A DNA stretch of 64,000 nt from Frateuria_A sp049727805 (GCF_049727805.1 NZ_JBCNYA010000012.1:1-64000); one strand, 5' to 3'; counted from the stretch's first letter, positions 44,160 through 53,464 are shown. Notes: a model not told the origin generated them from the sequence alone. Program-made: numbers and translations.

Positions 44160-44596
44160 GGCGAGGCCTCCTGGGGATGGATCACGGCTGCACGCCCGCT
44201 GGCCAGCAGCCGGCCGCCATGCTCGACGCGGAAGCCGTACTGCGCACCTGCATCGTCGGCATAGAGGCATTGCGCGTGGACGTCCAGACGTCCGTGGGTC
44301 GGGACGTGCTCGATCTGCAGCCTGACGTCGCGCAGGCTCACCAGCATGCCTGGCCGGGCGGTTTCGACGCCGCGGGCGCGCGCCAGCAGGGCGCCGTGCA
44401 CGGCCATCGCCTGCGCGCCGTACTCGGCCAGATGCACCGCATGCAATCCGTGCGGGCCGCGCAGCGGGTTCCCGCGCCGCAGATGGCTTTCGCTGCTGGC
44501 GTGGAGGGTGTCGGCATCCCACGCCAGCACCGCATCGAGCAGGCACATGCCATTGGCGTGCGGGATCAGGTGCGCCCAGTCACTTTTCGGCAGCAT
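44156..44596 (-). CDS. Hotdog-fold 3-hydroxyacyl-ACP dehydratase (ApeP-like)
   Basis: Hotdog-fold protein of 146 residues that probably dehydrates 3-hydroxyacyl-ACP intermediates of the aryl polyene. The N-terminal IPHANGMCLLDAV pattern (HxxxMxLLD) and HLAEYGAQAMAVH are typical of this group. The start lies inside the end of the exporter gene (17-base overlap), showing tight coupling. Confidence 0.85.
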   Translation of the reverse strand: MLPKSDWAHLIPHANGMCLLDAVLAWDADTLHASSESHLRRGNPLRGPHGLHAVHLAEYGAQAMAVHGALLARARGVETARPGMLVSLRDVRLQIEHVPTHGRLDVHAQCLYADDAGAQYGFRVEHGGRLLASGRAAVIHPQEASP

Positions 44597-46934
44597 CGTC
44601 GGCCTGCGCGTGCGGCGCCATCAGGATGGAAAGGCAGAAGTGGAAGGCCACGCCCAGGCTCACGGTCAGGCCGATGGCGCGCAGCACCGGGATGGTCGCC
44701 CAGGCCAGCATGCCGAACACCAGCAGCGCGGAGAGCACGCAGACCAGCGTGGCGTGCAGCGTGCGTCGCTGTTCGTCGGCATCGCCGGTGTCGCGCTCGA
44801 AGAACAGCGCGTAGTGCAGTCCGAGCCCGCCGGCGAGGATCAGCGCGACCAGGTGGAACAGCGAGATCTCCACGCCAGCCACGCGCTCGACCGCCAGCAC
44901 CAGGAAGGTCGCCAGCGTCATCGGCGCCAGCACGTGCCAGGCGCGTCGCAGGCTGCGCAGGGCCAGGCTGATGGTCAGCACCAGCAGGATCGTGGCGACG
45001 AGCAGCGCCTGCAGGATGCGCGTGCGATAGGCGGCCACCAGCGACTCGGCTGCGGCCTTCAGGTCCAGCACGCGCACGGCACCGCGACTGTCGCGGGACA
45101 GCGCCGCGAGCGCCGCCGCATCGTGCACGCCGCTGACCGTGCCCAATCCCAGCCAGTGGCCGTCGCGCTGCACCAGCATCGCCGCCAGGCGCTGCCCCAG
45201 CGGACTGGTCGCGAACGCCTGCGGCGTGAGCGGCGGCAGGCCACGTGCGGCGTCCACGTCGGCCACGAACGGCGCGAACAGGTCACGGCGGAACGGCAGG
45301 TCGTCGGTGGCTTCGGCAAGCGACCGTTCCAGCGCCGCGTGGTCGGGCAGCCTCCGTTGGCGCGCATGCTGGGTCGCCGCGCTGGGCAGGTAGCGCGAGG
45401 GAAGTTCGATCGCGTCCACGGCATGTCGTGCGACCAGTGCATCCACCTTCGGCTCCAGCTTTTCCGACAGCGCGAGCACCGCCTCGGGCGTGGCGGCCTC
45501 CAGGACCAGCAGATAACGCACGTCCGGCGCGCCCAGCGCCGCGCGCAGGCGCGCGTCGCGCTGCAGCAGCTCGGTCGGCAACGGCGTCAGCGCCGCCAGG
45601 TCGTTCTGCCAGAACGGCCCGCGTGCCAGCGCCAGCATCGCCACGATCGCGACCGCGACCGCCCACGGGATCCAGCGCGGCCGCGGCAGCGCGTCGACCA
45701 TCGTGCGCAGGCGTTTGAGCCACGGCAACACGGCGACGTCGCGCACGCGCACCGGCAACAGGTACGGCAGCAGGTAGCGCGTGCTGAAGCCGGCGGCGAG
45801 CAGGCCCACGATGGTGAATACCGCGAGCTGCTTCAGGCCGTTGACGCCGGACGCATAGAAGGCGAGGTAGGCGATGCAGGCCGAGGCGATCGCGGTGAGC
45901 AGCAGCGGCCACAGGTCGCGCACGCTGGCCACCGCATCCTCGCCGGCGCGGCGGTGGCTCAGCACGCGGATCGGGTATTCCTGCGCCACGCCGAGCAGGG
46001 TGAAGCCGAATGCCAGCGTGATGCCGTGCACCTGCGGATAGACCAACGTCAGCGCGGCGATGCCCGCGAGCGCGCCGCTGGCCACCGGCAGCGCAGCCAG
46101 CAGCAGCGAGCCTACGCTGCGGTAGGCCAGCAACAGCAGCGCGATGAAGCCGATCGTGGAGACGCGCCCGATCCAGTCGGCCTGCGTGCGCGTCTGCGTG
46201 CTGGCGACCACGCTGAAGTAGCCCGGGCCGGAGACGGCCAGCTTCGCGTCGCCGCCATCCGGCAGCGCGTGCAACGTCTGCTGGATGCCCGCGATGGCGG
46301 CCTGTTGCGCATCCGGATCGAAGCCGGCCGCACGGGTCTGCACCAGCAGCAGCGCCTCGCCCTGGGGCGAGAACCACACGCCGTCGCGGATCTGTGGCGA
46401 ACGCGCCGGCGCCCAGCGCTGCGCGAGCTTGAGTACCTCCAGCGTGGGATCGCGGGGCAGCAGGCCCTTGAGCAGGCCGGCGGCCGGCGAAGAGAGATCG
46501 TCGAGGCGCTGCTCCAGTTCGTCGCGCAGGAACGGCGCATCGAGTGCATGCGTGTCCAGCGTGGGCGAGAGCAGGTAACGGTAGGGCAGCAGCTTCGGAT
46601 CCAGTGCGGTGAGATCGAAGCTGCCGTTGAGCACCTGCGCGTAGCGCGGGTCGGCCTTGAGCTTCGTCGCCAGCGCCTGGCTCAGGCCCGCCAGGGTGGC
46701 CTCGTCCTTGCCGGTGATCGCCAGCAGCAGCAGGCGCGAACCGGGGCCCTCGCCCACCTGCTCCATCAGCAGCCGCTGGTCGGGGGTGGTCGGCGCAGGC
46801 ATGAAGCTGCGCAGGTCCGAGCTGACCTGCAGGTGCCTGGCCACCCACAGCCCCAGCAGGGCGAGCACCAGCAGCCATCCGCCCAGCAGCGCGGCGCGTG
46901 CGCGCAGGGGCATGCTAGGCCGGCCGCTGCTCAT
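44580..46934 (-). CDS. MMPL/RND-type lipid exporter of the aryl polyene block
   Basis: Inner-membrane transporter of 784 residues in the MMPL family, expected to move the finished aryl polyene lipid toward the outer membrane. It has two repeats, each with one membrane helix, a periplasmic domain (about 35-230 and 420-620) and a bundle of five helices; GFTLLGVAQEYPIRVLSHRR is the first-bundle signature and GGLGLHYALFFERD the second. The start overlaps the LolA-like gene stop by ATGA. Confidence 0.9.
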   Translation of the reverse strand: MSSGRPSMPLRARAALLGGWLLVLALLGLWVARHLQVSSDLRSFMPAPTTPDQRLLMEQVGEGPGSRLLLLAITGKDEATLAGLSQALATKLKADPRYAQVLNGSFDLTALDPKLLPYRYLLSPTLDTHALDAPFLRDELEQRLDDLSSPAAGLLKGLLPRDPTLEVLKLAQRWAPARSPQIRDGVWFSPQGEALLLVQTRAAGFDPDAQQAAIAGIQQTLHALPDGGDAKLAVSGPGYFSVVASTQTRTQADWIGRVSTIGFIALLLLAYRSVGSLLLAALPVASGALAGIAALTLVYPQVHGITLAFGFTLLGVAQEYPIRVLSHRRAGEDAVASVRDLWPLLLTAIASACIAYLAFYASGVNGLKQLAVFTIVGLLAAGFSTRYLLPYLLPVRVRDVAVLPWLKRLRTMVDALPRPRWIPWAVAVAIVAMLALARGPFWQNDLAALTPLPTELLQRDARLRAALGAPDVRYLLVLEAATPEAVLALSEKLEPKVDALVARHAVDAIELPSRYLPSAATQHARQRRLPDHAALERSLAEATDDLPFRRDLFAPFVADVDAARGLPPLTPQAFATSPLGQRLAAMLVQRDGHWLGLGTVSGVHDAAALAALSRDSRGAVRVLDLKAAAESLVAAYRTRILQALLVATILLVLTISLALRSLRRAWHVLAPMTLATFLVLAVERVAGVEISLFHLVALILAGGLGLHYALFFERDTGDADEQRRTLHATLVCVLSALLVFGMLAWATIPVLRAIGLTVSLGVAFHFCLSILMAPHAQADDAAEK

Positions 46935-47569
46935 CGGCCCCGGCAGAGCGTGGCCAGCGCCTCGCGCGTCGGCTCGGCCGGCATCTTCGCCGCCAGGCTG
47001 CCGAGCAGGTCGACGGCCACGTCGCCGTCGGCTTCCTGCATCCACATGCAACGCGCTTCCTTGCCTTCACCGTCGATGCGGATGGTCGCCACGGTGCGCG
47101 CCACGTCCAGGTCGCGCGGGGTGAGGGTGAGCGCCCAGGCGCCGCTGGCGTCGCCGCTGCGGGCGATCGCGAAAGCCTTGCGCAGGCGGCCGGCATCGCC
47201 GCCCAGCAGCGCCACGAAACTGTCCACCAGCACCTTCAACTGCGGCGCGCGTTCGAGCGAGAAGCTGCGTTCGCCCTTGCCCTCGCGCTGCTGGCTGACC
47301 TTGCCGTCGGCGATGCGCGCGGTTTCCTCGTGCGGCCGGGTGACGTGGCGCTCGAGCGTGTCGCCGCCCAGCCAGGCCAGCTCGCCGGAGACCACCAGCG
47401 GGCGGTCGAGCACCTGCATGAAGCGCGCCTCGGCAAAGGCCGTGCGCGCCGGGGCGGGCCGGCCGAGCGCGCCGATCAGCGCATCGGTGGCGTCAGGTGC
47501 CGAGGCGGCCGCCGAGCAGCTCAGGGCCAGGGTGCACAGGAGCGCGCCGATCTTGCTGCCAGAAGTCAT
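46931..47569 (-). CDS. LolA-like periplasmic carrier of the aryl polyene block
   Basis: Secreted 212-residue protein with a signal peptide ending near AAA/SAP and a LolA-type fold (ARFMQVLDRPLVVSGEL, LERHVTRPHEE). It probably shuttles the polyene lipid between the exporter and the outer membrane. The start chosen gives a good signal peptide but overlaps the end of the acyltransferase gene by 77 bases, larger than other overlaps in the block. Confidence 0.85.
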   Translation of the reverse strand: MTSGSKIGALLCTLALSCSAAASAPDATDALIGALGRPAPARTAFAEARFMQVLDRPLVVSGELAWLGGDTLERHVTRPHEETARIADGKVSQQREGKGERSFSLERAPQLKVLVDSFVALLGGDAGRLRKAFAIARSGDASGAWALTLTPRDLDVARTVATIRIDGEGKEARCMWMQEADGDVAVDLLGSLAAKMPAEPTREALATLCRGR

Positions 47570-48446
47570 AGAAGTTGAACCAGTTGTAGGGGGCCACGTG
47601 CACGTAATGCTCCAGCCGCTCGGCGTAACGGGCGATGAGCGCGTCCAGGGCCGGCCCGCGCTGGTGGCGCGGGATGTCCACCTGGTCGGCCATCGGCTCG
47701 AACACCAGGCGATAGCGCCGCCCGCCCAGGTACAGGCCGAAGCACAGCACGACAGGCACCTTCAGCGAATGCGCCAGGAGCCACGGGCCGACCGGGAACG
47801 GCGCGTTCTGGCCGAGGAACGGCGCATGCCGCAGCGCCTCGTGGCTGCGTCCGCGATCGGCCAGCAGCGCCACCAGCGCGCCCTGCTGACAGGCCTCGGC
47901 GATCGCCAGGGTGATCGAGGTGCCATCCTGCGAAGCGTCGATCACGCAGGCGCCCACCTCCGGCGCCAGCGCCTCGAGCAGTTCGGTCATCGCCGGGGTC
48001 TTCTGCTTGTCCAGCAGCACGCGCAACGGCATTTCCGGGCGGCGCGCGCCGATCGCGCGCAGCGCCTCGAAACTGCCCTGGTGCGAGCCGAACAGCAGCA
48101 CGCCGCGGCCCTGCGCCAGACGCTCGTCGAGCATCTCCAGGCCGACCGTCTCGATCTCGAAATTCTTCTCGCCGTGGGCGAGCAGGAAGATCCGGTCCAT
48201 GATCGTGGCGGCAAAACAGTGGATGTGCCGCATGACCTGCCAGGCCGAGGCGCGGCGGCCGAACACGCGGCTCAGGTAGGCGCGCGAGGCGGCGCGTTCG
48301 GGGCCGCGGCGCAGGAAGAAGTACAGCGTGATCGGATACAGGAACAGCCGGCCGAACCGCCGCCCGCCGTACAGCGCGATGTTGCGGATCAGCCACAGCG
48401 CGAAGCGTCCGCCGCCTTCGGGCCGGCTTTGCCAGTGATGGGTCAT
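47493..48446 (-). CDS. LpxL-type lipid acyltransferase of the aryl polyene block
   Basis: Predicted inner-membrane acyltransferase, 317 residues, of the lysophospholipid/lauroyl transferase family that attaches the polyene acyl chain to its lipid carrier. FGSHQGSFEALRA is the HX4D/E-type active-site region, and the NWFNFYDFW ending is typical of aryl polyene clusters. About 20 residues continue past that ending and overlap the LolA-like gene. The start overlaps the ApeI-like stop (ATGA). Confidence 0.88.
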   Translation of the reverse strand: MTHHWQSRPEGGGRFALWLIRNIALYGGRRFGRLFLYPITLYFFLRRGPERAASRAYLSRVFGRRASAWQVMRHIHCFAATIMDRIFLLAHGEKNFEIETVGLEMLDERLAQGRGVLLFGSHQGSFEALRAIGARRPEMPLRVLLDKQKTPAMTELLEALAPEVGACVIDASQDGTSITLAIAEACQQGALVALLADRGRSHEALRHAPFLGQNAPFPVGPWLLAHSLKVPVVLCFGLYLGGRRYRLVFEPMADQVDIPRHQRGPALDALIARYAERLEHYVHVAPYNWFNFYDFWQQDRRAPVHPGPELLGGRLGT

Positions 48447-48745
48447 GCGTCCGTCGCTCCCTCGACCAGGCCGCGCGCCAGCAGGGTGCCGTCGCGGCGC
48501 AGCTCGAAGCGTACCTGCGTCCCCGCCGGCGTCAATCGAAGTTCGGCGGTCTGCTCCGGCTCCAGCGGCGCGACGAACTTGGCCTCGCGCACGCAGGCCA
48601 GCCGCTCGCCGCGCCAGGCGCGCAGCGCGTCGGCGACCCGTTCGAGCAGCAGCACGCCGGCGACCAGCGGGCGGCCCGGGAAATGGCCCGGCAGGCTCGG
48701 GTGGTCGGCCGGGAAGCGCAGCGTGGTGTGGTAGCCGTCGGTCAT
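48443..48745 (-). CDS. Small ApeI/FabZ-like dehydratase
   Basis: A 100-residue hotdog-fold protein. FPADHPSLPGHFPGRPLVAGVLLLE contains the FabZ catalytic histidine (H in PGHFPG). Expected to act with the second dehydratase in polyene formation. It overlaps the neighbouring genes on both sides by ATGA junctions. Confidence 0.87.
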   Translation of the reverse strand: MTDGYHTTLRFPADHPSLPGHFPGRPLVAGVLLLERVADALRAWRGERLACVREAKFVAPLEPEQTAELRLTPAGTQVRFELRRDGTLLARGLVEGATDA

Positions 48746-49446
48746 GGCGCGCGGTTCCTGCCGCGTATCAGCTGGGGCCAGCGTAGCGCCAGCCGGTGCA
48801 ACAGGGCATGCAGGCCTAGGTGCGGCAGGTGCCGCAGATGCCAGCGGCGAAACAGATACTCCAGCACGAACACCGCGGCCAGCAGCAGGTAGACGCCCAG
48901 GTGCACGTAACCCTGCACCCAGGCCTGCGGCACCGGCCATGGCGAAGCGACGCCCAGCCGAAGCAGCAGGCCGCCGGGCACCTGGCAGGACAGCAGCACG
49001 CCCAGCCACATCGCCTGGGCGGTCAACAGCACGGTCCAGAAGGCGGTGAGGTGACGCGCGTAGCGGGCGATGCCAGGCATGGCCAGCCGCGGCGCGCCCT
49101 CGATCGCCTCGATGAACTGCGCCACCAGTGGCTGCCGGCCGGCGCGCAGGGTGCGCCCGAAGATCCAGGCCAGCAGCAGGTTCAGCAACACCGGCACGGC
49201 ATCGAGCGCCAGCGCGGCCAGGCCACGCGCGGCAAGCCAGGCCATCGCCGCAAGCAGGCCCAGCCAGAGCAGCCACGCGCCGGGCTGGCGATTGCGCAGC
49301 GCCGGCCACAGCAGCAGGCCCAGCAACAGCGCGAGCGCGGCCAGCGACAGGGATTGCCGATGCAGCAACGCGCCGGCGAGCGCCAGCAGCGGATAGGCGA
49401 GCAGCAGCGGCAGCGGGCGCCCACCGGGGCGCCGGGAATCGGACAT
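48742..49446 (-). CDS. COG4648-type membrane protein of the aryl polyene block
   Basis: Integral membrane protein, 234 residues, with six or seven hydrophobic segments and the family stretch FIEAIEGAPR in the middle. Members occur in aryl polyene and xanthomonadin clusters, but no activity is known. The ATG at 49446 and another at 49461 are both without a clear ribosome-binding site. Confidence 0.8.
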   Translation of the reverse strand: MSDSRRPGGRPLPLLLAYPLLALAGALLHRQSLSLAALALLLGLLLWPALRNRQPGAWLLWLGLLAAMAWLAARGLAALALDAVPVLLNLLLAWIFGRTLRAGRQPLVAQFIEAIEGAPRLAMPGIARYARHLTAFWTVLLTAQAMWLGVLLSCQVPGGLLLRLGVASPWPVPQAWVQGYVHLGVYLLLAAVFVLEYLFRRWHLRHLPHLGLHALLHRLALRWPQLIRGRNRAP

Positions 49447-49532
49447 GACGTGCGCGTACATCTAGGATTGGAGAGGGTGATGGTCCGCGCAACGGGTTGG
49501 CGGACGCGTCACGGCGACGCGCACGCGCGGGC

Positions 49533-49802
49533 TCAGGCCGCGCGGTTCTGCTCGATATGCGCCGAGAGCGTGGCCAGGCTGGTGAAGATGCGCTTGTTGT
49601 CCGGGTTGTCCGAGCGCAACTGGAAGCCGTATCGCTTGGATACCGCCAGCGCGATTTCCAGCGCGTCGATCGAATCCAGCCCCAGTTCGCCGCCGAACAG
49701 CGGCGCGTCCGGCCCGATCTGCTCCGGTGCGACCGATTCCAGGTTCAGGCTCTGGACGATCAAGGTGGCCAGCTCGTGCTGGGCCGCGGTCTGTTCTGCC
49801 AT
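49533..49802 (-). CDS. Acyl carrier protein of the aryl polyene block
   Basis: ACP of 89 residues. The phosphopantetheine attachment serine lies in GLDSIDALE. It should carry the growing aryl polyene chain. First gene of the minus-strand block, with GGAA before the ATG, divergent from xanB2 across 91 bp that must contain both promoters. Confidence 0.92.
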   Translation of the reverse strand: MAEQTAAQHELATLIVQSLNLESVAPEQIGPDAPLFGGELGLDSIDALEIALAVSKRYGFQLRSDNPDNKRIFTSLATLSAHIEQNRAA

Positions 49803-49893
49803 GCGAAATTCCGTACCCCATGTGTTGCCTCCCCCCGGCGGCAGCAGGCGCGGAGTGTAACATAGCGGCCCTGTTGCTCCTGGTTCGCATTGC

Positions 49894-50886
49894 ATGATGC
49901 AGGGTTGTGAAAACGTGCTGGCCGAGGCGCTCCCGCGCCGCGCGCCGCGGGTCGCCTACCGCAGCGGCGAGGTGGCTTCGGTGCTGGCCGAGCACGGCAC
50001 GCTGGCGGTGTTCGGTTTCGGCAGCGGCGTGCCCGCGAGCGAGGATCCGCGCTGGTTGCGGGTGGCGCTGGAAAGCTTCGACGCCCCCGCGCCGCTGGAG
50101 CTGTGGCAGGTCGACGCCGAGGTCGTCCACGGCCGCGACGGCGACGTGCGCTGGGCCGCCGGCGGCGGCTGGCTGTTCGCCGCGGTGGAGCTGGACGAGG
50201 CGGTACATGGCGGGCCCGGCGGCGCGGCCACCCACGCCTACCAGGCGCTGCGCCGGCTGGTCGAGGGTCGCGCCGAGCGGCACGTGCTGCGGGTGTGGAA
50301 CTACCTGGAGGCGATCAACCGCGGCGAAGGCGACGCCGAGCGTTACAAGCAGTTCTGCGAGGGCCGCGCGACCGGCATGGGCGCCTTCTTCGCCGAAGGT
50401 TTTCCCGCCGCCACGGCGATCGGCCACCACGGCCCGGCCGGCCGCCTGCAGGTCTACCTGCTGGCCTGCGACCAGCCGGGCGAGCGCATCGAGAACCCGC
50501 GCCAGGTCAGCGCCTGGTGCTACCCGCGCCAGTACGGCCGCACGCCGCCGAGCTTCGCCCGCGCGATGCTGCTGCCGGCGCAGGATGCGCTGGCGATTTC
50601 CGGTACCGCCGCGGTAGTGGGCCACGCCTCCGCGCACGAGGACGACCTGCAGGCGCAACTGGAGGAAACCTTCACCAACCTCGAGGCGCTGCTGACGCGC
50701 GGCCGCCTGGCGCCCGGCTTCGACACGCAATCGCCGTTGAAGGCCTACGTGCGCCATCCGGCCGATGCCGCGCAGGTGCGCGAGTTCATCGCCGGCCGCC
50801 TGCCTGGCGTGCCGGTGCTGCTGCTGCACGGCGACATCTGCCGCAGCGAACTGCTGGTGGAAATCGACGGCTGGCGTTACGCGTAA
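49894..50886 (+). CDS. xanB2: XanB2-type chorismatase
   Basis: Predicted chorismatase, 330 residues, that converts chorismate to 3- and 4-hydroxybenzoate; in Xanthomonas 3-hydroxybenzoate starts xanthomonadin and 4-hydroxybenzoate feeds ubiquinone. Characteristic segments are FGFGSG, RVWNYLEAINRGEGDAERYKQFCEGR and SAWCYPRQYGR in outline. Its divergent position next to the ACP of the polyene block supports the role. The ribosome-binding site is weak; two consecutive ATGs are possible starts. Confidence 0.92.
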   Translation: MMQGCENVLAEALPRRAPRVAYRSGEVASVLAEHGTLAVFGFGSGVPASEDPRWLRVALESFDAPAPLELWQVDAEVVHGRDGDVRWAAGGGWLFAAVELDEAVHGGPGGAATHAYQALRRLVEGRAERHVLRVWNYLEAINRGEGDAERYKQFCEGRATGMGAFFAEGFPAATAIGHHGPAGRLQVYLLACDQPGERIENPRQVSAWCYPRQYGRTPPSFARAMLLPAQDALAISGTAAVVGHASAHEDDLQAQLEETFTNLEALLTRGRLAPGFDTQSPLKAYVRHPADAAQVREFIAGRLPGVPVLLLHGDICRSELLVEIDGWRYA

Positions 50887-50935
50887 GCCCACCATCCCGG
50901 CGGAGTGCGGTGGGCTGAAGCCCACCCTACACAGG
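50884..50935. repeat. Palindromic repeat, TGGGCTGAAGCCCACCCTAC family
   Basis: A partial copy of the family at 28016-28088 and 32951-33013 fills the gap between convergent xanB2 and glmU; it begins at the xanB2 stop codon. The internal GTGGGCTGAAGCCCAC forms a short stem on its own. Confidence 0.8.
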
Positions 50936-50939
50936 TCAC

Positions 50940-52316
50940 CTAGGCGGGCCTGGGCTTTTTGGTGGGACGCCTAAAGCCGGGAATGGTCTGCTGCCGCCCG
51001 CGCGCGAGGGTCAGCTCGCCGTCCGGGGCCGGCTTGGTGATCACCGAACCCGCGCCGATGGTGGCGTTGGCGCCGATCGTCACCGGCGCCACCAGCGCAC
51101 TGTTGGAGCCGATGAAGGCGCCGTCGCCGATCTGCGTCAGGTGCTTGTTGACGCCGTCGTAGTTGCAGGTGATGGTGCCGGCGCCCACGTTCACGCCGGC
51201 GCCGATCCGCGCATCGCCGAGATAGCTGAGGTGGTTGGCCTTGCTGCCCTCGCCCAGGCTGGCCTTCTTGGTTTCCACGAAATTGCCCACGTGCACGCCG
51301 GCGGCCAGCTCGGTGCCCGTGCGCAGCCGCGAGAACGGGCCGATGGTGCAGGCGCCGTGGGTGACCACGCCCTCCAGGTCGCAGTGCGCCAGCACCACGG
51401 TGCCGGCTGCCAGCTCGACGTCCTTCAGCCGCACGAACGGCCCTACGCGCACCTCGTCGCCCAGTGCCACGCGACCTTCCAGGATCACGTCGATATCCAG
51501 TTCCACGTCCATGCCCGCCTGCACCTGCCCGCGCACCTCGATGCGCGCCGGGTCGGCCATGCGCACACCCGCGAGCAGCAACTCCCGCGCCGCGCGGCGG
51601 CGGTGATGGCCTTCCAGTCCGGCGAGCTGGAGCGGATCGTTGGCGCCGGCCGCCTCGATGGGATCGTTGCATTCGATGCAGGCGGCCGGCCGCCCTTCCG
51701 CCGCCGCCATGGCGAAGACGTCGGTGAGGTAGTACTCGCCCTGCGCGTTGTTGCGGTCCAGCCGCTCGATCCAGCCGCGCAGCGCGGCGGCCTCGCCGGC
51801 GAGGATGCCGGTGTTGACCAGCCGGATCGCGCGCTGGGCGGCATCGGCATCCTTCTCCTCGACCACCCCGGCGACGCGGCCGTCCGTATCGCGCAGCACG
51901 CGGCCGTAGCCGTGCGGATCGTCCAGTGCGGTGACCAGCAGGGCCAGGCCTTCGGCGCCGGCCAGCGGCGCCAGCGTTTCGGCGCGCAGCAGCGGCACGT
52001 CGCCGTACAGCACCAGTACGCGCGCGTCGTCGGGAATGTGCGCCAGAGCCTGCGCCAGCGCATGGCCGGTGCCCAGGCGCTCGGCCTGCTCGACCCAGTC
52101 GATGTCCGGATCGGCGGCGAAGGCCTGGTGCACCTGCTCGCCGGCATGCCCGTACACCACGTGCACGGTGGCCGGCGACAATGCCCGCGCGGTGGCCAGC
52201 ACGTGGGCCAGCAGCGGCCGGCCGGCCAGCGGCATCAGCACCTTGGGCTTGCGCGATTTCATGCGCTTGCCCTCGCCGGCGGCGAGGATCACGACGTGCA
52301 GCGGCGAAGCAGGCAT
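50940..52316 (-). CDS. glmU: Bifunctional UDP-GlcNAc pyrophosphorylase/acetyltransferase GlmU
   Basis: Makes UDP-N-acetylglucosamine for peptidoglycan and lipopolysaccharide in the cytoplasm. The 458-residue protein has the uridyltransferase domain with the LAAGEGKRMKSRKPKVL signature (9-25) and a C-terminal left-handed beta-helix of hexapeptide repeats with NLSYLGDA-type (NHLSYLGDA) and GAGTITCNYDG motifs. Length is normal. In many gammaproteobacteria glmU follows atpC directly; here two other genes lie between. Confidence 0.97.
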   Translation of the reverse strand: MPASPLHVVILAAGEGKRMKSRKPKVLMPLAGRPLLAHVLATARALSPATVHVVYGHAGEQVHQAFAADPDIDWVEQAERLGTGHALAQALAHIPDDARVLVLYGDVPLLRAETLAPLAGAEGLALLVTALDDPHGYGRVLRDTDGRVAGVVEEKDADAAQRAIRLVNTGILAGEAAALRGWIERLDRNNAQGEYYLTDVFAMAAAEGRPAACIECNDPIEAAGANDPLQLAGLEGHHRRRAARELLLAGVRMADPARIEVRGQVQAGMDVELDIDVILEGRVALGDEVRVGPFVRLKDVELAAGTVVLAHCDLEGVVTHGACTIGPFSRLRTGTELAAGVHVGNFVETKKASLGEGSKANHLSYLGDARIGAGVNVGAGTITCNYDGVNKHLTQIGDGAFIGSNSALVAPVTIGANATIGAGSVITKPAPDGELTLARGRQQTIPGFRRPTKKPRPA

Positions 52317-52381
52317 GCGGGTTCCGGGTGGAAGCGATCGATGGTCCGGCAGGATAGCAGTGCGTCCGCGAAGCAGGCCGG

Positions 52382-53464
52382 TCAGTCCTGCTTCTCGGGT
52401 GCGGGCTTGAGGCCCTCCAGCTTGGGCGTGTAGGCCTGCACGAAGGCGTTGTGCAGCACGTTGATGACCGCCCGCCAGGTGCCGATGTCCTTGTCGTCGA
52501 TGCGGCCGCTGATCGGCACGCGGGTGGCGAACTGGTCCTCCTTGTGGTTCTTGAACAGCCAGGTGATGCCGCTGGCGATCGCCTCCCATGCGACCCGCAG
52601 CGGGTTCTCCTTCTCCTGCTCGACGTCCTGCTTCCAGCTGAACACCTTGACGTCGTGCAGCAGCGGCTTGGCGTAGCCGTTGAGCTGGCCGCCCTGCGCC
52701 TCGAGCTGCATCACGAAGGTGCCCTGGCCGCCGGCGAAATCCAGCTTGGCGTAGGCACGTGCCAGGTCGTTCAGGCGTTCGAGCTGGATGTCGCGGATGC
52801 GCAGGGCGAGGGTGAAGTCGAGCAGCCGCTCGTCCAGGGGATCGAAGTTCGCCTTGGCCATCAGCGGCGCGTCGCCGAGTACCTTGGCGGTGGCGTCGAG
52901 ATCGGCGGCGCGGCGGCCCTGGCTGCGGTCGGCGTTGCTCAGGTTGACCACCGTCGCCTCCACGTCGGTCATCTTCATGTCCACCTTCGGATGCGACACG
53001 AAGTTGTGGAAGGTCACCTGGCTGTCGTGGATCCTCACTTCGTCCAGGCGGATCGGTATCAGGCCTTCCAGTTGCTTGCGCCAATCCACGCCCGTGCCGG
53101 CCTGGCTGGGCGCCTTGTCGCCGCCATCGACGAAGTTGAGGCTGGCATGGTCGAACTCGACGCGGGCGCGGACGGTGCCGTGGGTGAGCGCACGCCAGCT
53201 GACTGCGATGTCCGTGGTGGCGGCGGAGAAGAACGGCACCGGCACCTTGCCGTCGACCTTGTCGATGCGCAGGTCGCCGAGACTGTAGGCGCCGCGCCAC
53301 AGGTGGATGTCCACGTCGGCGACCTGGCCGTGGTAATCGCCCATGCGGTCCATCTTGCGGTTGAGGTAGTCCTTGACCACGTACGGCAGCACCAGGCGTG
53401 CCACCACCAGCAGCGCGACGACGACCAGCACGACGGCCAGCGTGCGGCGGGCGACGTGTTTCAT
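52382..53464 (-). CDS. DUF748/AsmA-like membrane-anchored protein
   Basis: A 360-residue protein with one N-terminal membrane helix (about 7-28) and a long periplasmic region resembling DUF748/AsmA beta-strand repeats (LRIDKVDGKVPVPFFSA, DVEATVVNLSN). The short helix-poor domain near ITWLFKNHKEDQFATRVPISG is characteristic. Likely involved in envelope lipid handling, but the function is not established. AGGAG precedes the ATG. Confidence 0.8.
   Translation of the reverse strand: MKHVARRTLAVVLVVVALLVVARLVLPYVVKDYLNRKMDRMGDYHGQVADVDIHLWRGAYSLGDLRIDKVDGKVPVPFFSAATTDIAVSWRALTHGTVRARVEFDHASLNFVDGGDKAPSQAGTGVDWRKQLEGLIPIRLDEVRIHDSQVTFHNFVSHPKVDMKMTDVEATVVNLSNADRSQGRRAADLDATAKVLGDAPLMAKANFDPLDERLLDFTLALRIRDIQLERLNDLARAYAKLDFAGGQGTFVMQLEAQGGQLNGYAKPLLHDVKVFSWKQDVEQEKENPLRVAWEAIASGITWLFKNHKEDQFATRVPISGRIDDKDIGTWRAVINVLHNAFVQAYTPKLEGLKPAPEKQD

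Noticed and set aside
44346..48734. A 1462-codon open frame on the plus strand opposite the aryl polyene genes
   Set aside because: Its composition (Arg/Gln/His/Ala repeats) is that of an antisense shadow and the opposite strand has six recognisable, tightly coupled genes.
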